Assembly (NCBI GenBank): GCA_023426545.1
Contig: JAFAAN010000051.1
Span: forward strand, 3,956-67,955
Direction of reading: 5' to 3'
Origin: Pseudomonadota bacterium
GTDB lineage: Bacteria; Myxococcota; Myxococcia; Myxococcales; Myxococcaceae
Length of the DNA stretch: 64,000 nucleotides
Part shown: positions 44,929 to 52,874 of the stretch, one piece after another
Layout: every line of letters begins with the position of its first letter
Position numbering within the stretch: position 1 is the stretch's first letter
Notes under the pieces: generated by a model
Database searches by the model: none
What the model saw: only the letters and a program-made list of their open reading frames with translations
Told to the model about the DNA's origin: nothing
Translations under genes and position numbers: made by a program

Positions 44929-46538
44929 TATTTTCCTCCCAAGATAATCACATCCTTGATATTAGTCGCGCCTGCCCCCCGCACTCGCTCAAGCACGTTG
45001 CCAAGCTCAGCCCGTGTCACCGAAGTCGCGCCCAAATCGAGCACGATACCTTCGGCCTGGGAGTTCTTTTTCGCAATTGCTGAGATGATGCGGTTCGCAT
45101 TGGCAGTTGTCGGTGTATATACATCGTAGCGGATACCGTCGACCAAGAGGTCCGACGTGCCTCCGGCACTGCGCGTTCCCACGGGCGGTCGTAGGATAAC
45201 GTTGTGCCCTGCGTCTGCCAGGGCCTGTGCGGAGCTCAGTTCACTCGGAGAATAATTTCCACCCGGGACAACCTGCAGGCTCCCACGTGCTTCGTTCGAA
45301 GCGACAGTTCCCTCAGTTGCCGACTGCCCGCTGCCTCCTGCTCCGGTAGATAGAACATAAACCCCACCCAACCCGTGACCGACGGCTGTAGCCACCTCCC
45401 CCATTGGCACCGCGACGCGCTGAATCACCATGGCGCCTTGGGCGGAGAGTTTGAGAACGGGTACCGTCGCTTCGGCACCGCCCATGACCCGCGTAAGGGT
45501 GTGCGTGACGCCATTGGCTGAACCTCTCACAATCAGCAGGGAGGTACTCAGCTTGGCAACTACCTTCATCTGCTCGCCTGCCGTCATGTACCGGAATCGC
45601 TCCCAGTACGCGGGCGATGAAGCAATGAGAGCTGCCACTCCTGCCGGGAGGTGGCGCAGCGCCAAGATGCTGTCCGTCGGATATGTGAAGAAGTGGCCCA
45701 GTGCATGGTACAGCTCGACAAAGGCCTCCTCCGCGCCGTCCAAGGTGCGGCTGATGACGTCGGCATCGTCGTATACCTCGGTGTACGCACCCTCGGTCAG
45801 CTCTCGGAATTGAGAGTCGAGGAGGCGGAAAACGTTGCCGCGGCTGCCATAGAAACGGCCCAGCTCGAAGCTGTGGGCACGGAAGGCACCATCCTTCCAT
45901 TCCACCTCTGCCACCCTCTGCTGCGTGCGCCCGTTGCGCACCCAAGCCAGGTAGCCGTCAGGTCGAAGCACGGCCACGCCCTGGAATCGCGCCACCCTAC
46001 GCAGCAATTCGGCACGGGATACCTCCCCGCCCTCCAACACCTCGCGCAGCAGGTGCCCCACCGCCATGCGCGGGGGGAAGTTGCCCAGCGTAACCGGCGT
46101 CTGTACCAGCAACGCCATGAGCCGCTCAGCTTCCTCGAGGGTGAAGGGGTTGACGCGCGGGGGCAGCACGTCCACGCCCCCCAGACCCGCGAGGACCAAA
46201 AGTCTCTCGAAGGCGTCCACCTCCAACATGCCCGTCTCCACCGCGAGCACGGCCATGTCGTTCGGAGTGGCCACATACACCGCGGTGCCGGACGGCAGGC
46301 GCATGGGACGGCGCCGCGTCAGCCGCTCTGCCTCTTCCGCTGTCGTGATGGAAGGCGGTGGCGCCTCTCCCAGGGTACCTCCGGTGTTGGGCCGCACGGG
46401 CGCAGGCACGGCATGGGGCCTCGCTCGCAGCACGCCGCCATGGCTGGAGAAGGGCGTTTGCGTCGCACAGCCAGTCGTCAGTAATGCGGCCACCAGCAAC
46501 AGCCCCACCAGCCGATCCCCTGGAGTTCTAGCGGCCAT
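44928..46538 (-). CDS. SitA-like lipoprotein toxin with CdiA-type C-terminal nuclease domain
   Basis: This 536-residue polymorphic toxin has a lipoprotein signal (LVGLLLVAALLTTGCATQTP; lipidated Cys about residue 24). A long delivery region of about 380 residues without recognised domains includes EEAERLTRRRPMRLPSG and AGEQMKVVAKLSTSLLIVRG. The C-terminal 110 residues look like a CdiA-type tRNase domain: VDGIRYDVYTPTTANANRII, then IAKKNSQAEGIVLDLG and the ending IKDVIILGGK. In M. xanthus SitA lipoproteins are passed between cells by TraA/B outer-membrane exchange and kill siblings lacking the immunity protein. The gene overlaps the SitB-like gene by 11 bases and the immunity gene by one. The nuclease assignment is by motif resemblance only. 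Confidence 0.75.
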   Translation of the reverse strand: MAARTPGDRLVGLLLVAALLTTGCATQTPFSSHGGVLRARPHAVPAPVRPNTGGTLGEAPPPSITTAEEAERLTRRRPMRLPSGTAVYVATPNDMAVLAVETGMLEVDAFERLLVLAGLGGVDVLPPRVNPFTLEEAERLMALLVQTPVTLGNFPPRMAVGHLLREVLEGGEVSRAELLRRVARFQGVAVLRPDGYLAWVRNGRTQQRVAEVEWKDGAFRAHSFELGRFYGSRGNVFRLLDSQFRELTEGAYTEVYDDADVISRTLDGAEEAFVELYHALGHFFTYPTDSILALRHLPAGVAALIASSPAYWERFRYMTAGEQMKVVAKLSTSLLIVRGSANGVTHTLTRVMGGAEATVPVLKLSAQGAMVIQRVAVPMGEVATAVGHGLGGVYVLSTGAGGSGQSATEGTVASNEARGSLQVVPGGNYSPSELSSAQALADAGHNVILRPPVGTRSAGGTSDLLVDGIRYDVYTPTTANANRIISAIAKKNSQAEGIVLDLGATSVTRAELGNVLERVRGAGATNIKDVIILGGK

Positions 46539-48027
46539 TGTCCACCCCCATGCCTACCGAAGCGAATACCCCTGGGCGTAGCGGCCCCTCCGCTGTGGGG
46601 AACAACTGCGTACCGCCCTGGCCGACTGCGTACATCCGCCCTCCGAGAAAACGCCAGCGCACCTCTCCTGAGACCAGGTAGCGAGCCCCTCTCTGCCCCA
46701 TTCCCACCGCCAACCCCTTCAGCCCCACCTCCAAGTTGCGATTGAGCAGTTGCACTGCCAGCCTGCCGTCCAAGTCAAAGCGCCCCCAATTGAAGGCCTC
46801 GGCACCCACGGTGAGATGCAGGTGGCGCTGCAATACTTCTCCCAGCCATATCGCATCCCACCCCACCACCGCCTCACTGTAAATTGAGTAGCCTTCCGGG
46901 AAGGGCGTCTGGGCCAGGGGCAGCCCAGAGGCGCCCACTGCCTGGAAGCGGGCCAGTTCGTAGTCCGCACCGAAGTACCCCTGCCGGAAGCCGCCATGCT
47001 GTCGCCGCGCTTCAAGCCGCAGCATCAAATCCAACGTGGGAGACACCGCGTCCGCCCCCACGCCGGCCACCGCGCCCCACGCGCCCCCCACCCCCGGGCG
47101 TCCACCCCAACCCGCGAACACATGCGCCTCGAAACCGTAGCGCCCCTGTCGCCGGACCAACACCACCGCAGAAGCATCCATGTGCGCCAGCGTCACTTCT
47201 TCCGTATTCGCCTCGCCGCGCCCCCAGTCGCGAACTGCGGAAAACGAGAGAGTGTATCGCCCGCGTTGCTTCGGCTGTCCGAAGAGGACGTGCTGCATAT
47301 CCAAGGCAACGTCCGCGCCCATGAGGCGGGCGCCCAACACATCGGAAGAGAAGGCCTCGAGATATAGGGGGCCCAAGGTGCCGGTGAGGAGCGCACCCGC
47401 CGGGTGGTAGTCCGGGTTGGTGCGGTTGGAGTAGCGACGCACCAAGTGTCCGGACACCAAGTGGAAGCTCTCTATAGCCCCCACCCATAACGCTACTGGA
47501 GAAGAGTCCGCGCCGAGCTTCAGGGCACGCACCAACTGGCCCCAGTCCGACAGGCTGTCCCAGTCCTTCTTTCGCACGAAGCCCGCGCCATCGCCCCCGC
47601 CCCACAGCCGCAGTCGTACCGGTGCACCTGCGTTGAGGCCAAACTTCTCGACTCCGTCAATCACCAAAGTTGGTTCCAGTTGCAGAAAGCCCCCGGCGTC
47701 GCCTTCACCTCGCCTGGGAAGTAAGGCCAGCGCGGTGGCTTCCATACGCAGCAGGAAGCCCCAACTCGAAGTCAAAGGGAGGAGGACTGGTAACTCGTCA
47801 GGAGATGGAGGCCAACGAGGAGCGGCAGGCGCGGTGCCAGGAGGTGCATTCTGCTCAGGAGAAATACTCTTGCTTGAGGGGTGGGGGTGCTCACCCTCTC
47901 GGGCTTCAGCAACCGAAGCCTCGTCCTCTCCGCCAAGTGGGGGCTCCGCGCCTCCCTCTGTCCACCCCACGCCAGGTAGGAACAACGACAGTGTTATTAC
48001 GGCAGCCCAACAGCGACTCATAGACAT
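46528..48027 (-). CDS. SitB-like exported protein upstream of the toxin
   Basis: This protein of 499 residues has a Sec signal peptide (MSRCWAAVITLSLFLPGVGW), an acidic Pro-rich linker of about 70 residues, and then some 400 residues of alternating short strands with aromatic residues, such as RYTLSFSAVRDWGRG, YGFEAHVFAGWGGRPGVG and RYLVSGEVRWRFLGGRMYAV. This suggests an outer-membrane beta-barrel. It occupies the place of sitB in the sitBAI operons of M. xanthus, whose product accompanies the SitA toxin; its exact role is not clear to me. The start at 48027 has GGGAGAGG just upstream. A second ATG two codons later is possible. Confidence 0.65.
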   Translation of the reverse strand: MSMSRCWAAVITLSLFLPGVGWTEGGAEPPLGGEDEASVAEAREGEHPHPSSKSISPEQNAPPGTAPAAPRWPPSPDELPVLLPLTSSWGFLLRMEATALALLPRRGEGDAGGFLQLEPTLVIDGVEKFGLNAGAPVRLRLWGGGDGAGFVRKKDWDSLSDWGQLVRALKLGADSSPVALWVGAIESFHLVSGHLVRRYSNRTNPDYHPAGALLTGTLGPLYLEAFSSDVLGARLMGADVALDMQHVLFGQPKQRGRYTLSFSAVRDWGRGEANTEEVTLAHMDASAVVLVRRQGRYGFEAHVFAGWGGRPGVGGAWGAVAGVGADAVSPTLDLMLRLEARRQHGGFRQGYFGADYELARFQAVGASGLPLAQTPFPEGYSIYSEAVVGWDAIWLGEVLQRHLHLTVGAEAFNWGRFDLDGRLAVQLLNRNLEVGLKGLAVGMGQRGARYLVSGEVRWRFLGGRMYAVGQGGTQLFPTAEGPLRPGVFASVGMGVDNGR

Positions 48028-48425
48028 GCGCCTCTCCCAGGAAACTCCCTGCACATGCGGGAGGAGGACGAATGTTCCTTGATGCGTCCGACAAGCTCTC
48101 TGGCCATGGAGGCTGTCTCCCACCTCGCTTGGTCAAGCCGCGTTCGAGACTCTGGACTGCCGTCCATTATCGCGTGTTCCCTCAGTAACGCAGGCTCTGC
48201 CCGGCCTGAGCGCGCTACTCGTGACCGCCGATTCTCCATGTCCATACCGGCGCCGAAGAGCAGGTACTATGCGAGTCTCCGTGGTTCATGCACCTACCCA
48301 GATAGGCGGGTGAGAAAGTCAGCGGGGCGGGAAACTCCCCGCCCCGGCTCGTGAGAGGAGTCCTTCATCGGAGGAGGAGATGCGTGGGGCGCCCTGGCAG
48401 ACGCCGATGTTAAACCAGGGATGTG
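48028..48425. other. Non-coding region upstream of the Sit-like operon
   Basis: This stretch of about 400 bases has no supported gene. It should contain the promoter of the minus-strand toxin operon. A 9-bp inverted repeat (48323-48331 with 48338-48346, loop of six) lies in it and could be an old element terminator. The rest is interrupted by stops in all frames. Confidence 0.5.
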
Positions 48426-48429
48426 CGTG

Positions 48430-48640
48430 CGAAGGACCATTCGCTGCGCCGGGTGAAGGACATGGCGGACCTGACGTTGGCTGAGCTCTCCCCCACGTTC
48501 GACTGGATGGTCGTGCCAGTACTCCTCCGGATCAACTGCTGAAGGCTTCACGGTGGATGACCGTCTATCCCGTGCGCAGTGAGCGGTTCTTCTGCGAGTA
48601 ACCGGACTACAACCTGCTGTTCAACCCAGACGTCAATGTT
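48430..48640 (+). pseudogene. Degraded IS1182/IS5-like transposase fragment
   Basis: The plus strand reads HSLRRVKDMADLTLAELSPT and, after a frame change, LLKASRWMTVYPVRSERFFC then a stop and PDYNLLFNPDV. These match the N-terminal part of IS1182-type transposases (the usual text is close to ...LSPTF...RPSIPPE..LL.A.LL..LYS.RSER....QLDYNLLFRWF). Frameshifts and a stop show it is dead. It ends a few bases before the next gene's start, and no terminal repeats were identified. Confidence 0.65.
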
Positions 48641-48656
48641 CTGCTAGACTCCTGGC

Positions 48657-49493
48657 ATGCTTGATGCCAGGAGCTTGGGGAGGTGCCTACTGCTCGCTGC
48701 ATGCATATGGATTGTCATTCCAGTGCATGCGGCCAGGGCGGAGGGTGAGTTCGAGCGGCACATCGCGGAGGCTGTGCGCCTCTACGATGACCTTGAGTAT
48801 GAGCTGGCGCTCGAACAGCTGGAGCGCGCTCGCGGGAGCCTCAAGGGGACGCCTGACAGCGTCACACTGGCGCTGCACAAGGGCGTCATCAACGCGGACC
48901 TCGGGCGATGGCAGGTGGCTCGCGACGCGTTCCGCTCAGCGCTCCTGTTGGACCCCAGCGCGAGCCTTCCGCTGCGTGTTTCTCCCAAGGTGACACGCGA
49001 GTTCGAAGCACAGCGTGCGCAGGCGAAGGCGGAACTGGCGCGTCGCGGGAAGGATTCGCCTACGGTGGAGGAGGGCTCTGCGTCGTTGGTGGCCGCTTCC
49101 TCGGATCTACCTGCCGCGTTGGAGCCTACCGGCATGGCGACGACTCCCGACCCGATGGGGGCCCGTGCCGAGGTTGGTTCCTCGCGCGCATCCTGGATGC
49201 GTATCGGGGGGCGTCAGGTGCCGATTGCGAGCCTGGCGTTGCTGGGCGCGGGCATCGTGGCGGGCGGCACGGGTGCCGTGTTCGGCATTTCTTCCCGGAG
49301 GCAGCTCGCGGATGCGCGTGAGGCCAAGTTTCACGATCAGCTCGTGGACCATCACGGTCGAGCACAGCGCAGTGCGACCACGGCCAATGCCCTCTTCGGG
49401 ACCGCGGGGATTGCGGCTGCGGGGGCCCTGGTGACCTGGCTCCTCTTGGGCGAGGTGGACGGCGCCGCAGTGCCGCAGGGAGGTGCGCGATGA
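48657..49493 (+). CDS. Exported TPR-containing protein with membrane segments
   Basis: This 278-residue protein has a signal peptide (CLLLAACIWIVIPVHAARA). A TPR-like helical pair is at about residues 30-100 (YELALEQLERARGSLKGTPD, then WQVARDAFRSALLLDPSASL). A low-complexity middle follows, then two hydrophobic helices near the end (VPIASLALLGAGIVAGGTGA and ALFGTAGIAAAGALVTWLLL). Similar proteins are frequent beside MopE-like and kinase genes in myxobacteria. The start follows an IS remnant directly and has no obvious ribosome binding site, so the element may have replaced the native upstream region. Its stop overlaps the next gene's start (ATGA). Confidence 0.7.
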   Translation: MLDARSLGRCLLLAACIWIVIPVHAARAEGEFERHIAEAVRLYDDLEYELALEQLERARGSLKGTPDSVTLALHKGVINADLGRWQVARDAFRSALLLDPSASLPLRVSPKVTREFEAQRAQAKAELARRGKDSPTVEEGSASLVAASSDLPAALEPTGMATTPDPMGARAEVGSSRASWMRIGGRQVPIASLALLGAGIVAGGTGAVFGISSRRQLADAREAKFHDQLVDHHGRAQRSATTANALFGTAGIAAAGALVTWLLLGEVDGAAVPQGGAR

Positions 49494-51343
49494 AGCACTG
49501 GAGTGTGGTGTGGGTATTGGCGCTTCCCGCGTGTTCCATACCGAGCCTGGAAGAGCTCCAGAGCGAGCGCCCCAGGGCTTGCGATGAACAACATGCCTGT
49601 GGAGCGGGGCAGGTATGCATCTCCGGGGCGTGTCGGGAAAGTCCCTGTGGTTCGAGGACTCCGACGGTGGCGTACGCGGACATGGACAGGGATGGATACG
49701 CCGCGGTGGGTGCTGCGCCGCGTGTCTTCTGTGAGGGCGTTCCGTCCGGCTACGTCACAGTGCTCGGGGACTGCGATGACTCGAACGCCGACGTGCACCC
49801 GTTGGCAGCAGAGGCATGCAACGGTCGGGACGACAACTGTGATGGTGTCATAGATGATGGTCTGCCCACTCGCCCCTGGTTTCTGGATGCAGATCAAGAC
49901 GGTTTCGGGCGAAACACTCCCGCGCTGCAGGCATGCGCAAGACCGGGCCCCCAATACGTCGACATCACGGGTGACTGCGATGACGAGCGGGCCGACGTCC
50001 ATCCAGGGGCTGCGGAGTTGTGCAACGGCGTTGACGACAACTGTGATGGGGCGGTGGACGAACCGTTCAAGCAGGGCGCGCAGGCACTGGGGACGGAGTG
50101 CGTGGCGATCTGCACCGGAACCTACGCGTGTAATGTGGCACAGACAGGAACGGTGTGCGTTGCCCCAGCTGCGACGTCTTACTACCCGGACGAGGATGGT
50201 GATGGTGAGGGCCAGAAGGACAGCGAGCCGGTTGCGGCGGTGTGCCCTGGACAGGCGCCTCCGCCGCTGATGGCGGCGAACACGCTGGACTGCGATGACC
50301 ATGACAGCGCCACGAATACCCAGGGGACGGAGGTGTGCGACGGCCTGGACAACGACTGCGACGGAGAGGTCGATGAGCTGATGTCCTGCGGCTCGCTGAA
50401 GATGGTCGAGGACCCGGCTCTGGTGGGACGCCAGTGGAGGACGGTGGCCGTGCACCCGAAGGGTTACCCGCTGTGGCTCGCGGGAATGGGGGGCAAGCTG
50501 GCGGTGAAGAGGGCCCCCGAGTCGCCGTTCGTGAGTCACGACGGCGATACGCCAACCGGGTGTGGTCCTCAGGGAAATACCCTGAATTGGCACGCGGCCT
50601 GGGTCAATCCTGCTAATGGCCATGTCTTCCTGGCGGGCCAGGATGGCTGGCTGGCCGAGCATGACGGGGGCTCATGCATCAGACTCCAACAGTTCAACCT
50701 CCCTGGCTCCGTGGACTTCTTTTCGGGGGTCGTTGGTGTGGGCGAGCCGCTCCAGATATTCGCTGTCTCCACTCGGGGAGAACTGTACGAGTGGAAGGCA
50801 AACCCCCTCCATGCGGATATTTATGGCAGGTATTGGGGACTCCATGCGCTCGGTCAGGATTCGCTGTATGCGGTGGGGTCGACAAATGAGTTGGAACCGC
50901 TGAATCCCTCTGTGAATCTCCATACTCGCCAGGGCTGGAATGCTCCAGTGGATCAGAACCTCCAGGGGACGGCGGGGTACAACGGAAGCCTGCGCGCGGT
51001 GTGGGCCGCGAATACCAGTCTCATCTACGCGGTGGGCGACGCCGGTCTGGTAGTGAAGGGCAGTGGGCAGTCGCGGGATTGGGAGCGAGTGCTTCCGCCC
51101 GTGAGGGCCGCGGTCAACTACACCAGCGTGGCTGTGCCGCCCGAAACCGAGAATGCCTACATCATTGGCAATGACAGTAACGGGGGCCGACTGCACCGGT
51201 TGACACTGCACGGCTGGGCCAAGGCGCCAGCCTTCACCCCGAGCGCTCCAGACGTCCTCCTCCGCGACATCGCCATGACGTCCGCGGGAGACTTCTGGAT
51301 TGTCGGAGACGATGGCCGCGTCTACCACTTCCCGGAGCCGTAG
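49490..51343 (+). CDS. MopE-like metal-binding repeat lipoprotein (copy B)
   Basis: This 617-residue protein has the lipoprotein-type start MKHWSVVWVLALPACS. An EGF-like Cys cluster follows (ACGAGQVCISGACRESPCG, about residues 37-55). Then come at least three MopE-type Asp/Cys repeats: DCDDSNADVHPLAAEACNGR then DDNCDG; DCDDERADVHPGAAELCNGV; and DCDDHDSATNTQGTEVCDGL. The propeller-like C-terminal half ends DFWIVGDDGRVYHFPEP. From about residue 90 on it is collinear with the copy at 42036-44039, including the same final residues. It is coupled to the TPR protein by a four-base overlap. Surface location and metal binding are inferred from the family. Confidence 0.82.
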   Translation: MKHWSVVWVLALPACSIPSLEELQSERPRACDEQHACGAGQVCISGACRESPCGSRTPTVAYADMDRDGYAAVGAAPRVFCEGVPSGYVTVLGDCDDSNADVHPLAAEACNGRDDNCDGVIDDGLPTRPWFLDADQDGFGRNTPALQACARPGPQYVDITGDCDDERADVHPGAAELCNGVDDNCDGAVDEPFKQGAQALGTECVAICTGTYACNVAQTGTVCVAPAATSYYPDEDGDGEGQKDSEPVAAVCPGQAPPPLMAANTLDCDDHDSATNTQGTEVCDGLDNDCDGEVDELMSCGSLKMVEDPALVGRQWRTVAVHPKGYPLWLAGMGGKLAVKRAPESPFVSHDGDTPTGCGPQGNTLNWHAAWVNPANGHVFLAGQDGWLAEHDGGSCIRLQQFNLPGSVDFFSGVVGVGEPLQIFAVSTRGELYEWKANPLHADIYGRYWGLHALGQDSLYAVGSTNELEPLNPSVNLHTRQGWNAPVDQNLQGTAGYNGSLRAVWAANTSLIYAVGDAGLVVKGSGQSRDWERVLPPVRAAVNYTSVAVPPETENAYIIGNDSNGGRLHRLTLHGWAKAPAFTPSAPDVLLRDIAMTSAGDFWIVGDDGRVYHFPEP

Positions 51344-51346
51344 CCC

Positions 51347-52654
51347 TCATCCGCCGTCCCGCCCACCAGGTCCGGGGGGCGGGGGCGGAGTACGCTCTTC
51401 GCGGGCCAGCTCCCGCAGGGCCACGATTCTCTCCAGCAGTGGCCCCCCATGCTTGAGCCGGGCAATCCGCTGTGACGGATAGATGCCCCGGTGCCCCGTG
51501 AGCAGGTACGCCACCGTGGCCACGATGACCACGTGGGGCAGTACGTTCGCCCCCACCAGCTCCACGGCCATGATGGACAGCGCCAGCGGCGTATTCGCCG
51601 CCGCCGCGAACACGGCCGCCATGCCCACCGCCGCGCCCAGGTCCAACGGCAGGCCCAGGAGCCTCGCCAGCACGTTGCCCAGCGCCGCGCCGATGAAGAA
51701 CAGCGGCGTCACCTCGCCACCCAGAAACCCCGCGGCCAGCGTCACCGCGGTGAAGGCCAGCTTCCACGCGAACGCGGACACGGGCAGCGCCGGGTCGTGG
51801 AAGGCGCGCAGGATGCCCGGCACGCCCAGCCCCAGGTAGTCATCCGTCCCGGACAGCTTCCACAGCACCACCACCGCCAGGCCGCCCGCGGCCATCCGCA
51901 GCGGGAGCGTGGGCACGCGGTGCTCCAGCAGCTTCTTCAGCCGGTGCATCAGCTCCACGAACACCACCGCCACCACTGCCACCGCCACCGCGAACACCAG
52001 CCACTTCCCCAGTACGCTCGTCGTCAGCGACAGCGGCGCCGGGGCGGGATAGGCCGTGTGGTGGATGCCCAGGCCCCGCGTCACCAGGTCGCCCACCACG
52101 GAGGCCACCAGCGCGGGGAGCAGCGCCTCGTAGCCCATCCGCCCCACGACGACGACCTCCAGCCCGAACACCGCCCCCGCCACCGGCGTGCCGAACACCG
52201 AGCCGAACCCACCGGCGATGCCCGCCGCCAGCAGCTCGCGGCGCGTGTCCGGCCCCACTCGGAGGCGCCGGGCCACCAGGTCCGCGAGGCTGCCGCCCAT
52301 CTGCACCGCCGTGCCCTCGCGGCCCGCGCTGCCGCCGAACAGGTGCGTCAGCACCGTCCCCACGAGCACCATGGGCGCCATGCGCACCGGCACCTGCGAG
52401 TCGCTCACGTGCACCGTGTCCAACACCAGGTTGTTGCCCCCGCGGATGGGCCCGCCCCACTTCCCGTACACCGCCCCCAGCACCAGCCCCGCGACGGGCA
52501 GCGCGTACACGAGCCACGGGTGCCCTTCCCGGAAGTGCGTCGCCTCGTCCAGCAGGTAGAGGAAGACCGCGGACGCCACGCCGCACACGAGGCCCACGAG
52601 CCCGCCCAGGACCAGCCACTGCAGCAGCGCTCTCGTGCCACGGGAAAGATTCAC
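51347..52654 (-). CDS. CLC-family anion transporter, possibly fluoride-type
   Basis: This protein of 435 residues has the hydrophobic profile of a CLC transporter. The gating-Glu motif is present as FGGSAGREGTAVQMGG (about residues 105-120). The first selectivity motif is not GSGIP but IRGGNNLVLDTVH, and the third is FLGGEVTPLFFIGAALG in place of GIFAP. REGT plus GNNL is the pattern I associate with the CLC-F fluoride/proton exchangers and their relatives; chloride transport is the alternative. The GTG at 52654 was chosen because GGAG stands eight bases upstream; an ATG 84 bases further 5' is in frame but leads through operator-like repeats. It is convergent with the second MopE-like gene, three bases apart. 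Confidence 0.85.
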   Translation of the reverse strand: MNLSRGTRALLQWLVLGGLVGLVCGVASAVFLYLLDEATHFREGHPWLVYALPVAGLVLGAVYGKWGGPIRGGNNLVLDTVHVSDSQVPVRMAPMVLVGTVLTHLFGGSAGREGTAVQMGGSLADLVARRLRVGPDTRRELLAAGIAGGFGSVFGTPVAGAVFGLEVVVVGRMGYEALLPALVASVVGDLVTRGLGIHHTAYPAPAPLSLTTSVLGKWLVFAVAVAVVAVVFVELMHRLKKLLEHRVPTLPLRMAAGGLAVVVLWKLSGTDDYLGLGVPGILRAFHDPALPVSAFAWKLAFTAVTLAAGFLGGEVTPLFFIGAALGNVLARLLGLPLDLGAAVGMAAVFAAAANTPLALSIMAVELVGANVLPHVVIVATVAYLLTGHRGIYPSQRIARLKHGGPLLERIVALRELAREERTPPPPPGPGGRDGG

Positions 52655-52693
52655 GTGAAACACTCCGGACCTGGGTGAAACATGATGAAACAC
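52655..52693. promoter_or_regulatory. Three TGAAACA repeats before the CLC gene
   Basis: GTGAAACAC (52655-52663), GTGAAACAT (52675-52683) and ATGAAACAC (52685-52693) stand 20 and 10 bases apart, one face of the helix, directly upstream of the CLC start. They could be binding sites for an unknown regulator. The first overlaps the translation start region. Confidence 0.35.
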
Positions 52694-52874
52694 TGCGTCA
52701 AAGGCTTGCTCCGCGTCATTCTGACGACACCGTTTCAAACCGGGGTGAGGTCATCACAACACCAGTATTTCTGACCTGGTGCGTTATTCTTGTTTGAAGG
52801 TGATTTGCAAATCGGCGCCATGTAGCCTTCGCGCTCCCCCAAAAACCCCCAGCGGGAATCCAAAGGAGCGGGGC

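Noticed and set aside
48294..48551. Minus-strand frame of 85 codons upstream of the toxin operon
   Set aside because: Its right half is antisense to the IS1182-like transposase text, so it is not an independent gene.
49352..50662. Minus-strand frame of 436 codons opposite the second MopE-like gene
   Set aside because: The plus strand has signal peptide, Cys/Asp repeats and coupling to the upstream gene; the antisense text has no recognisable domain.
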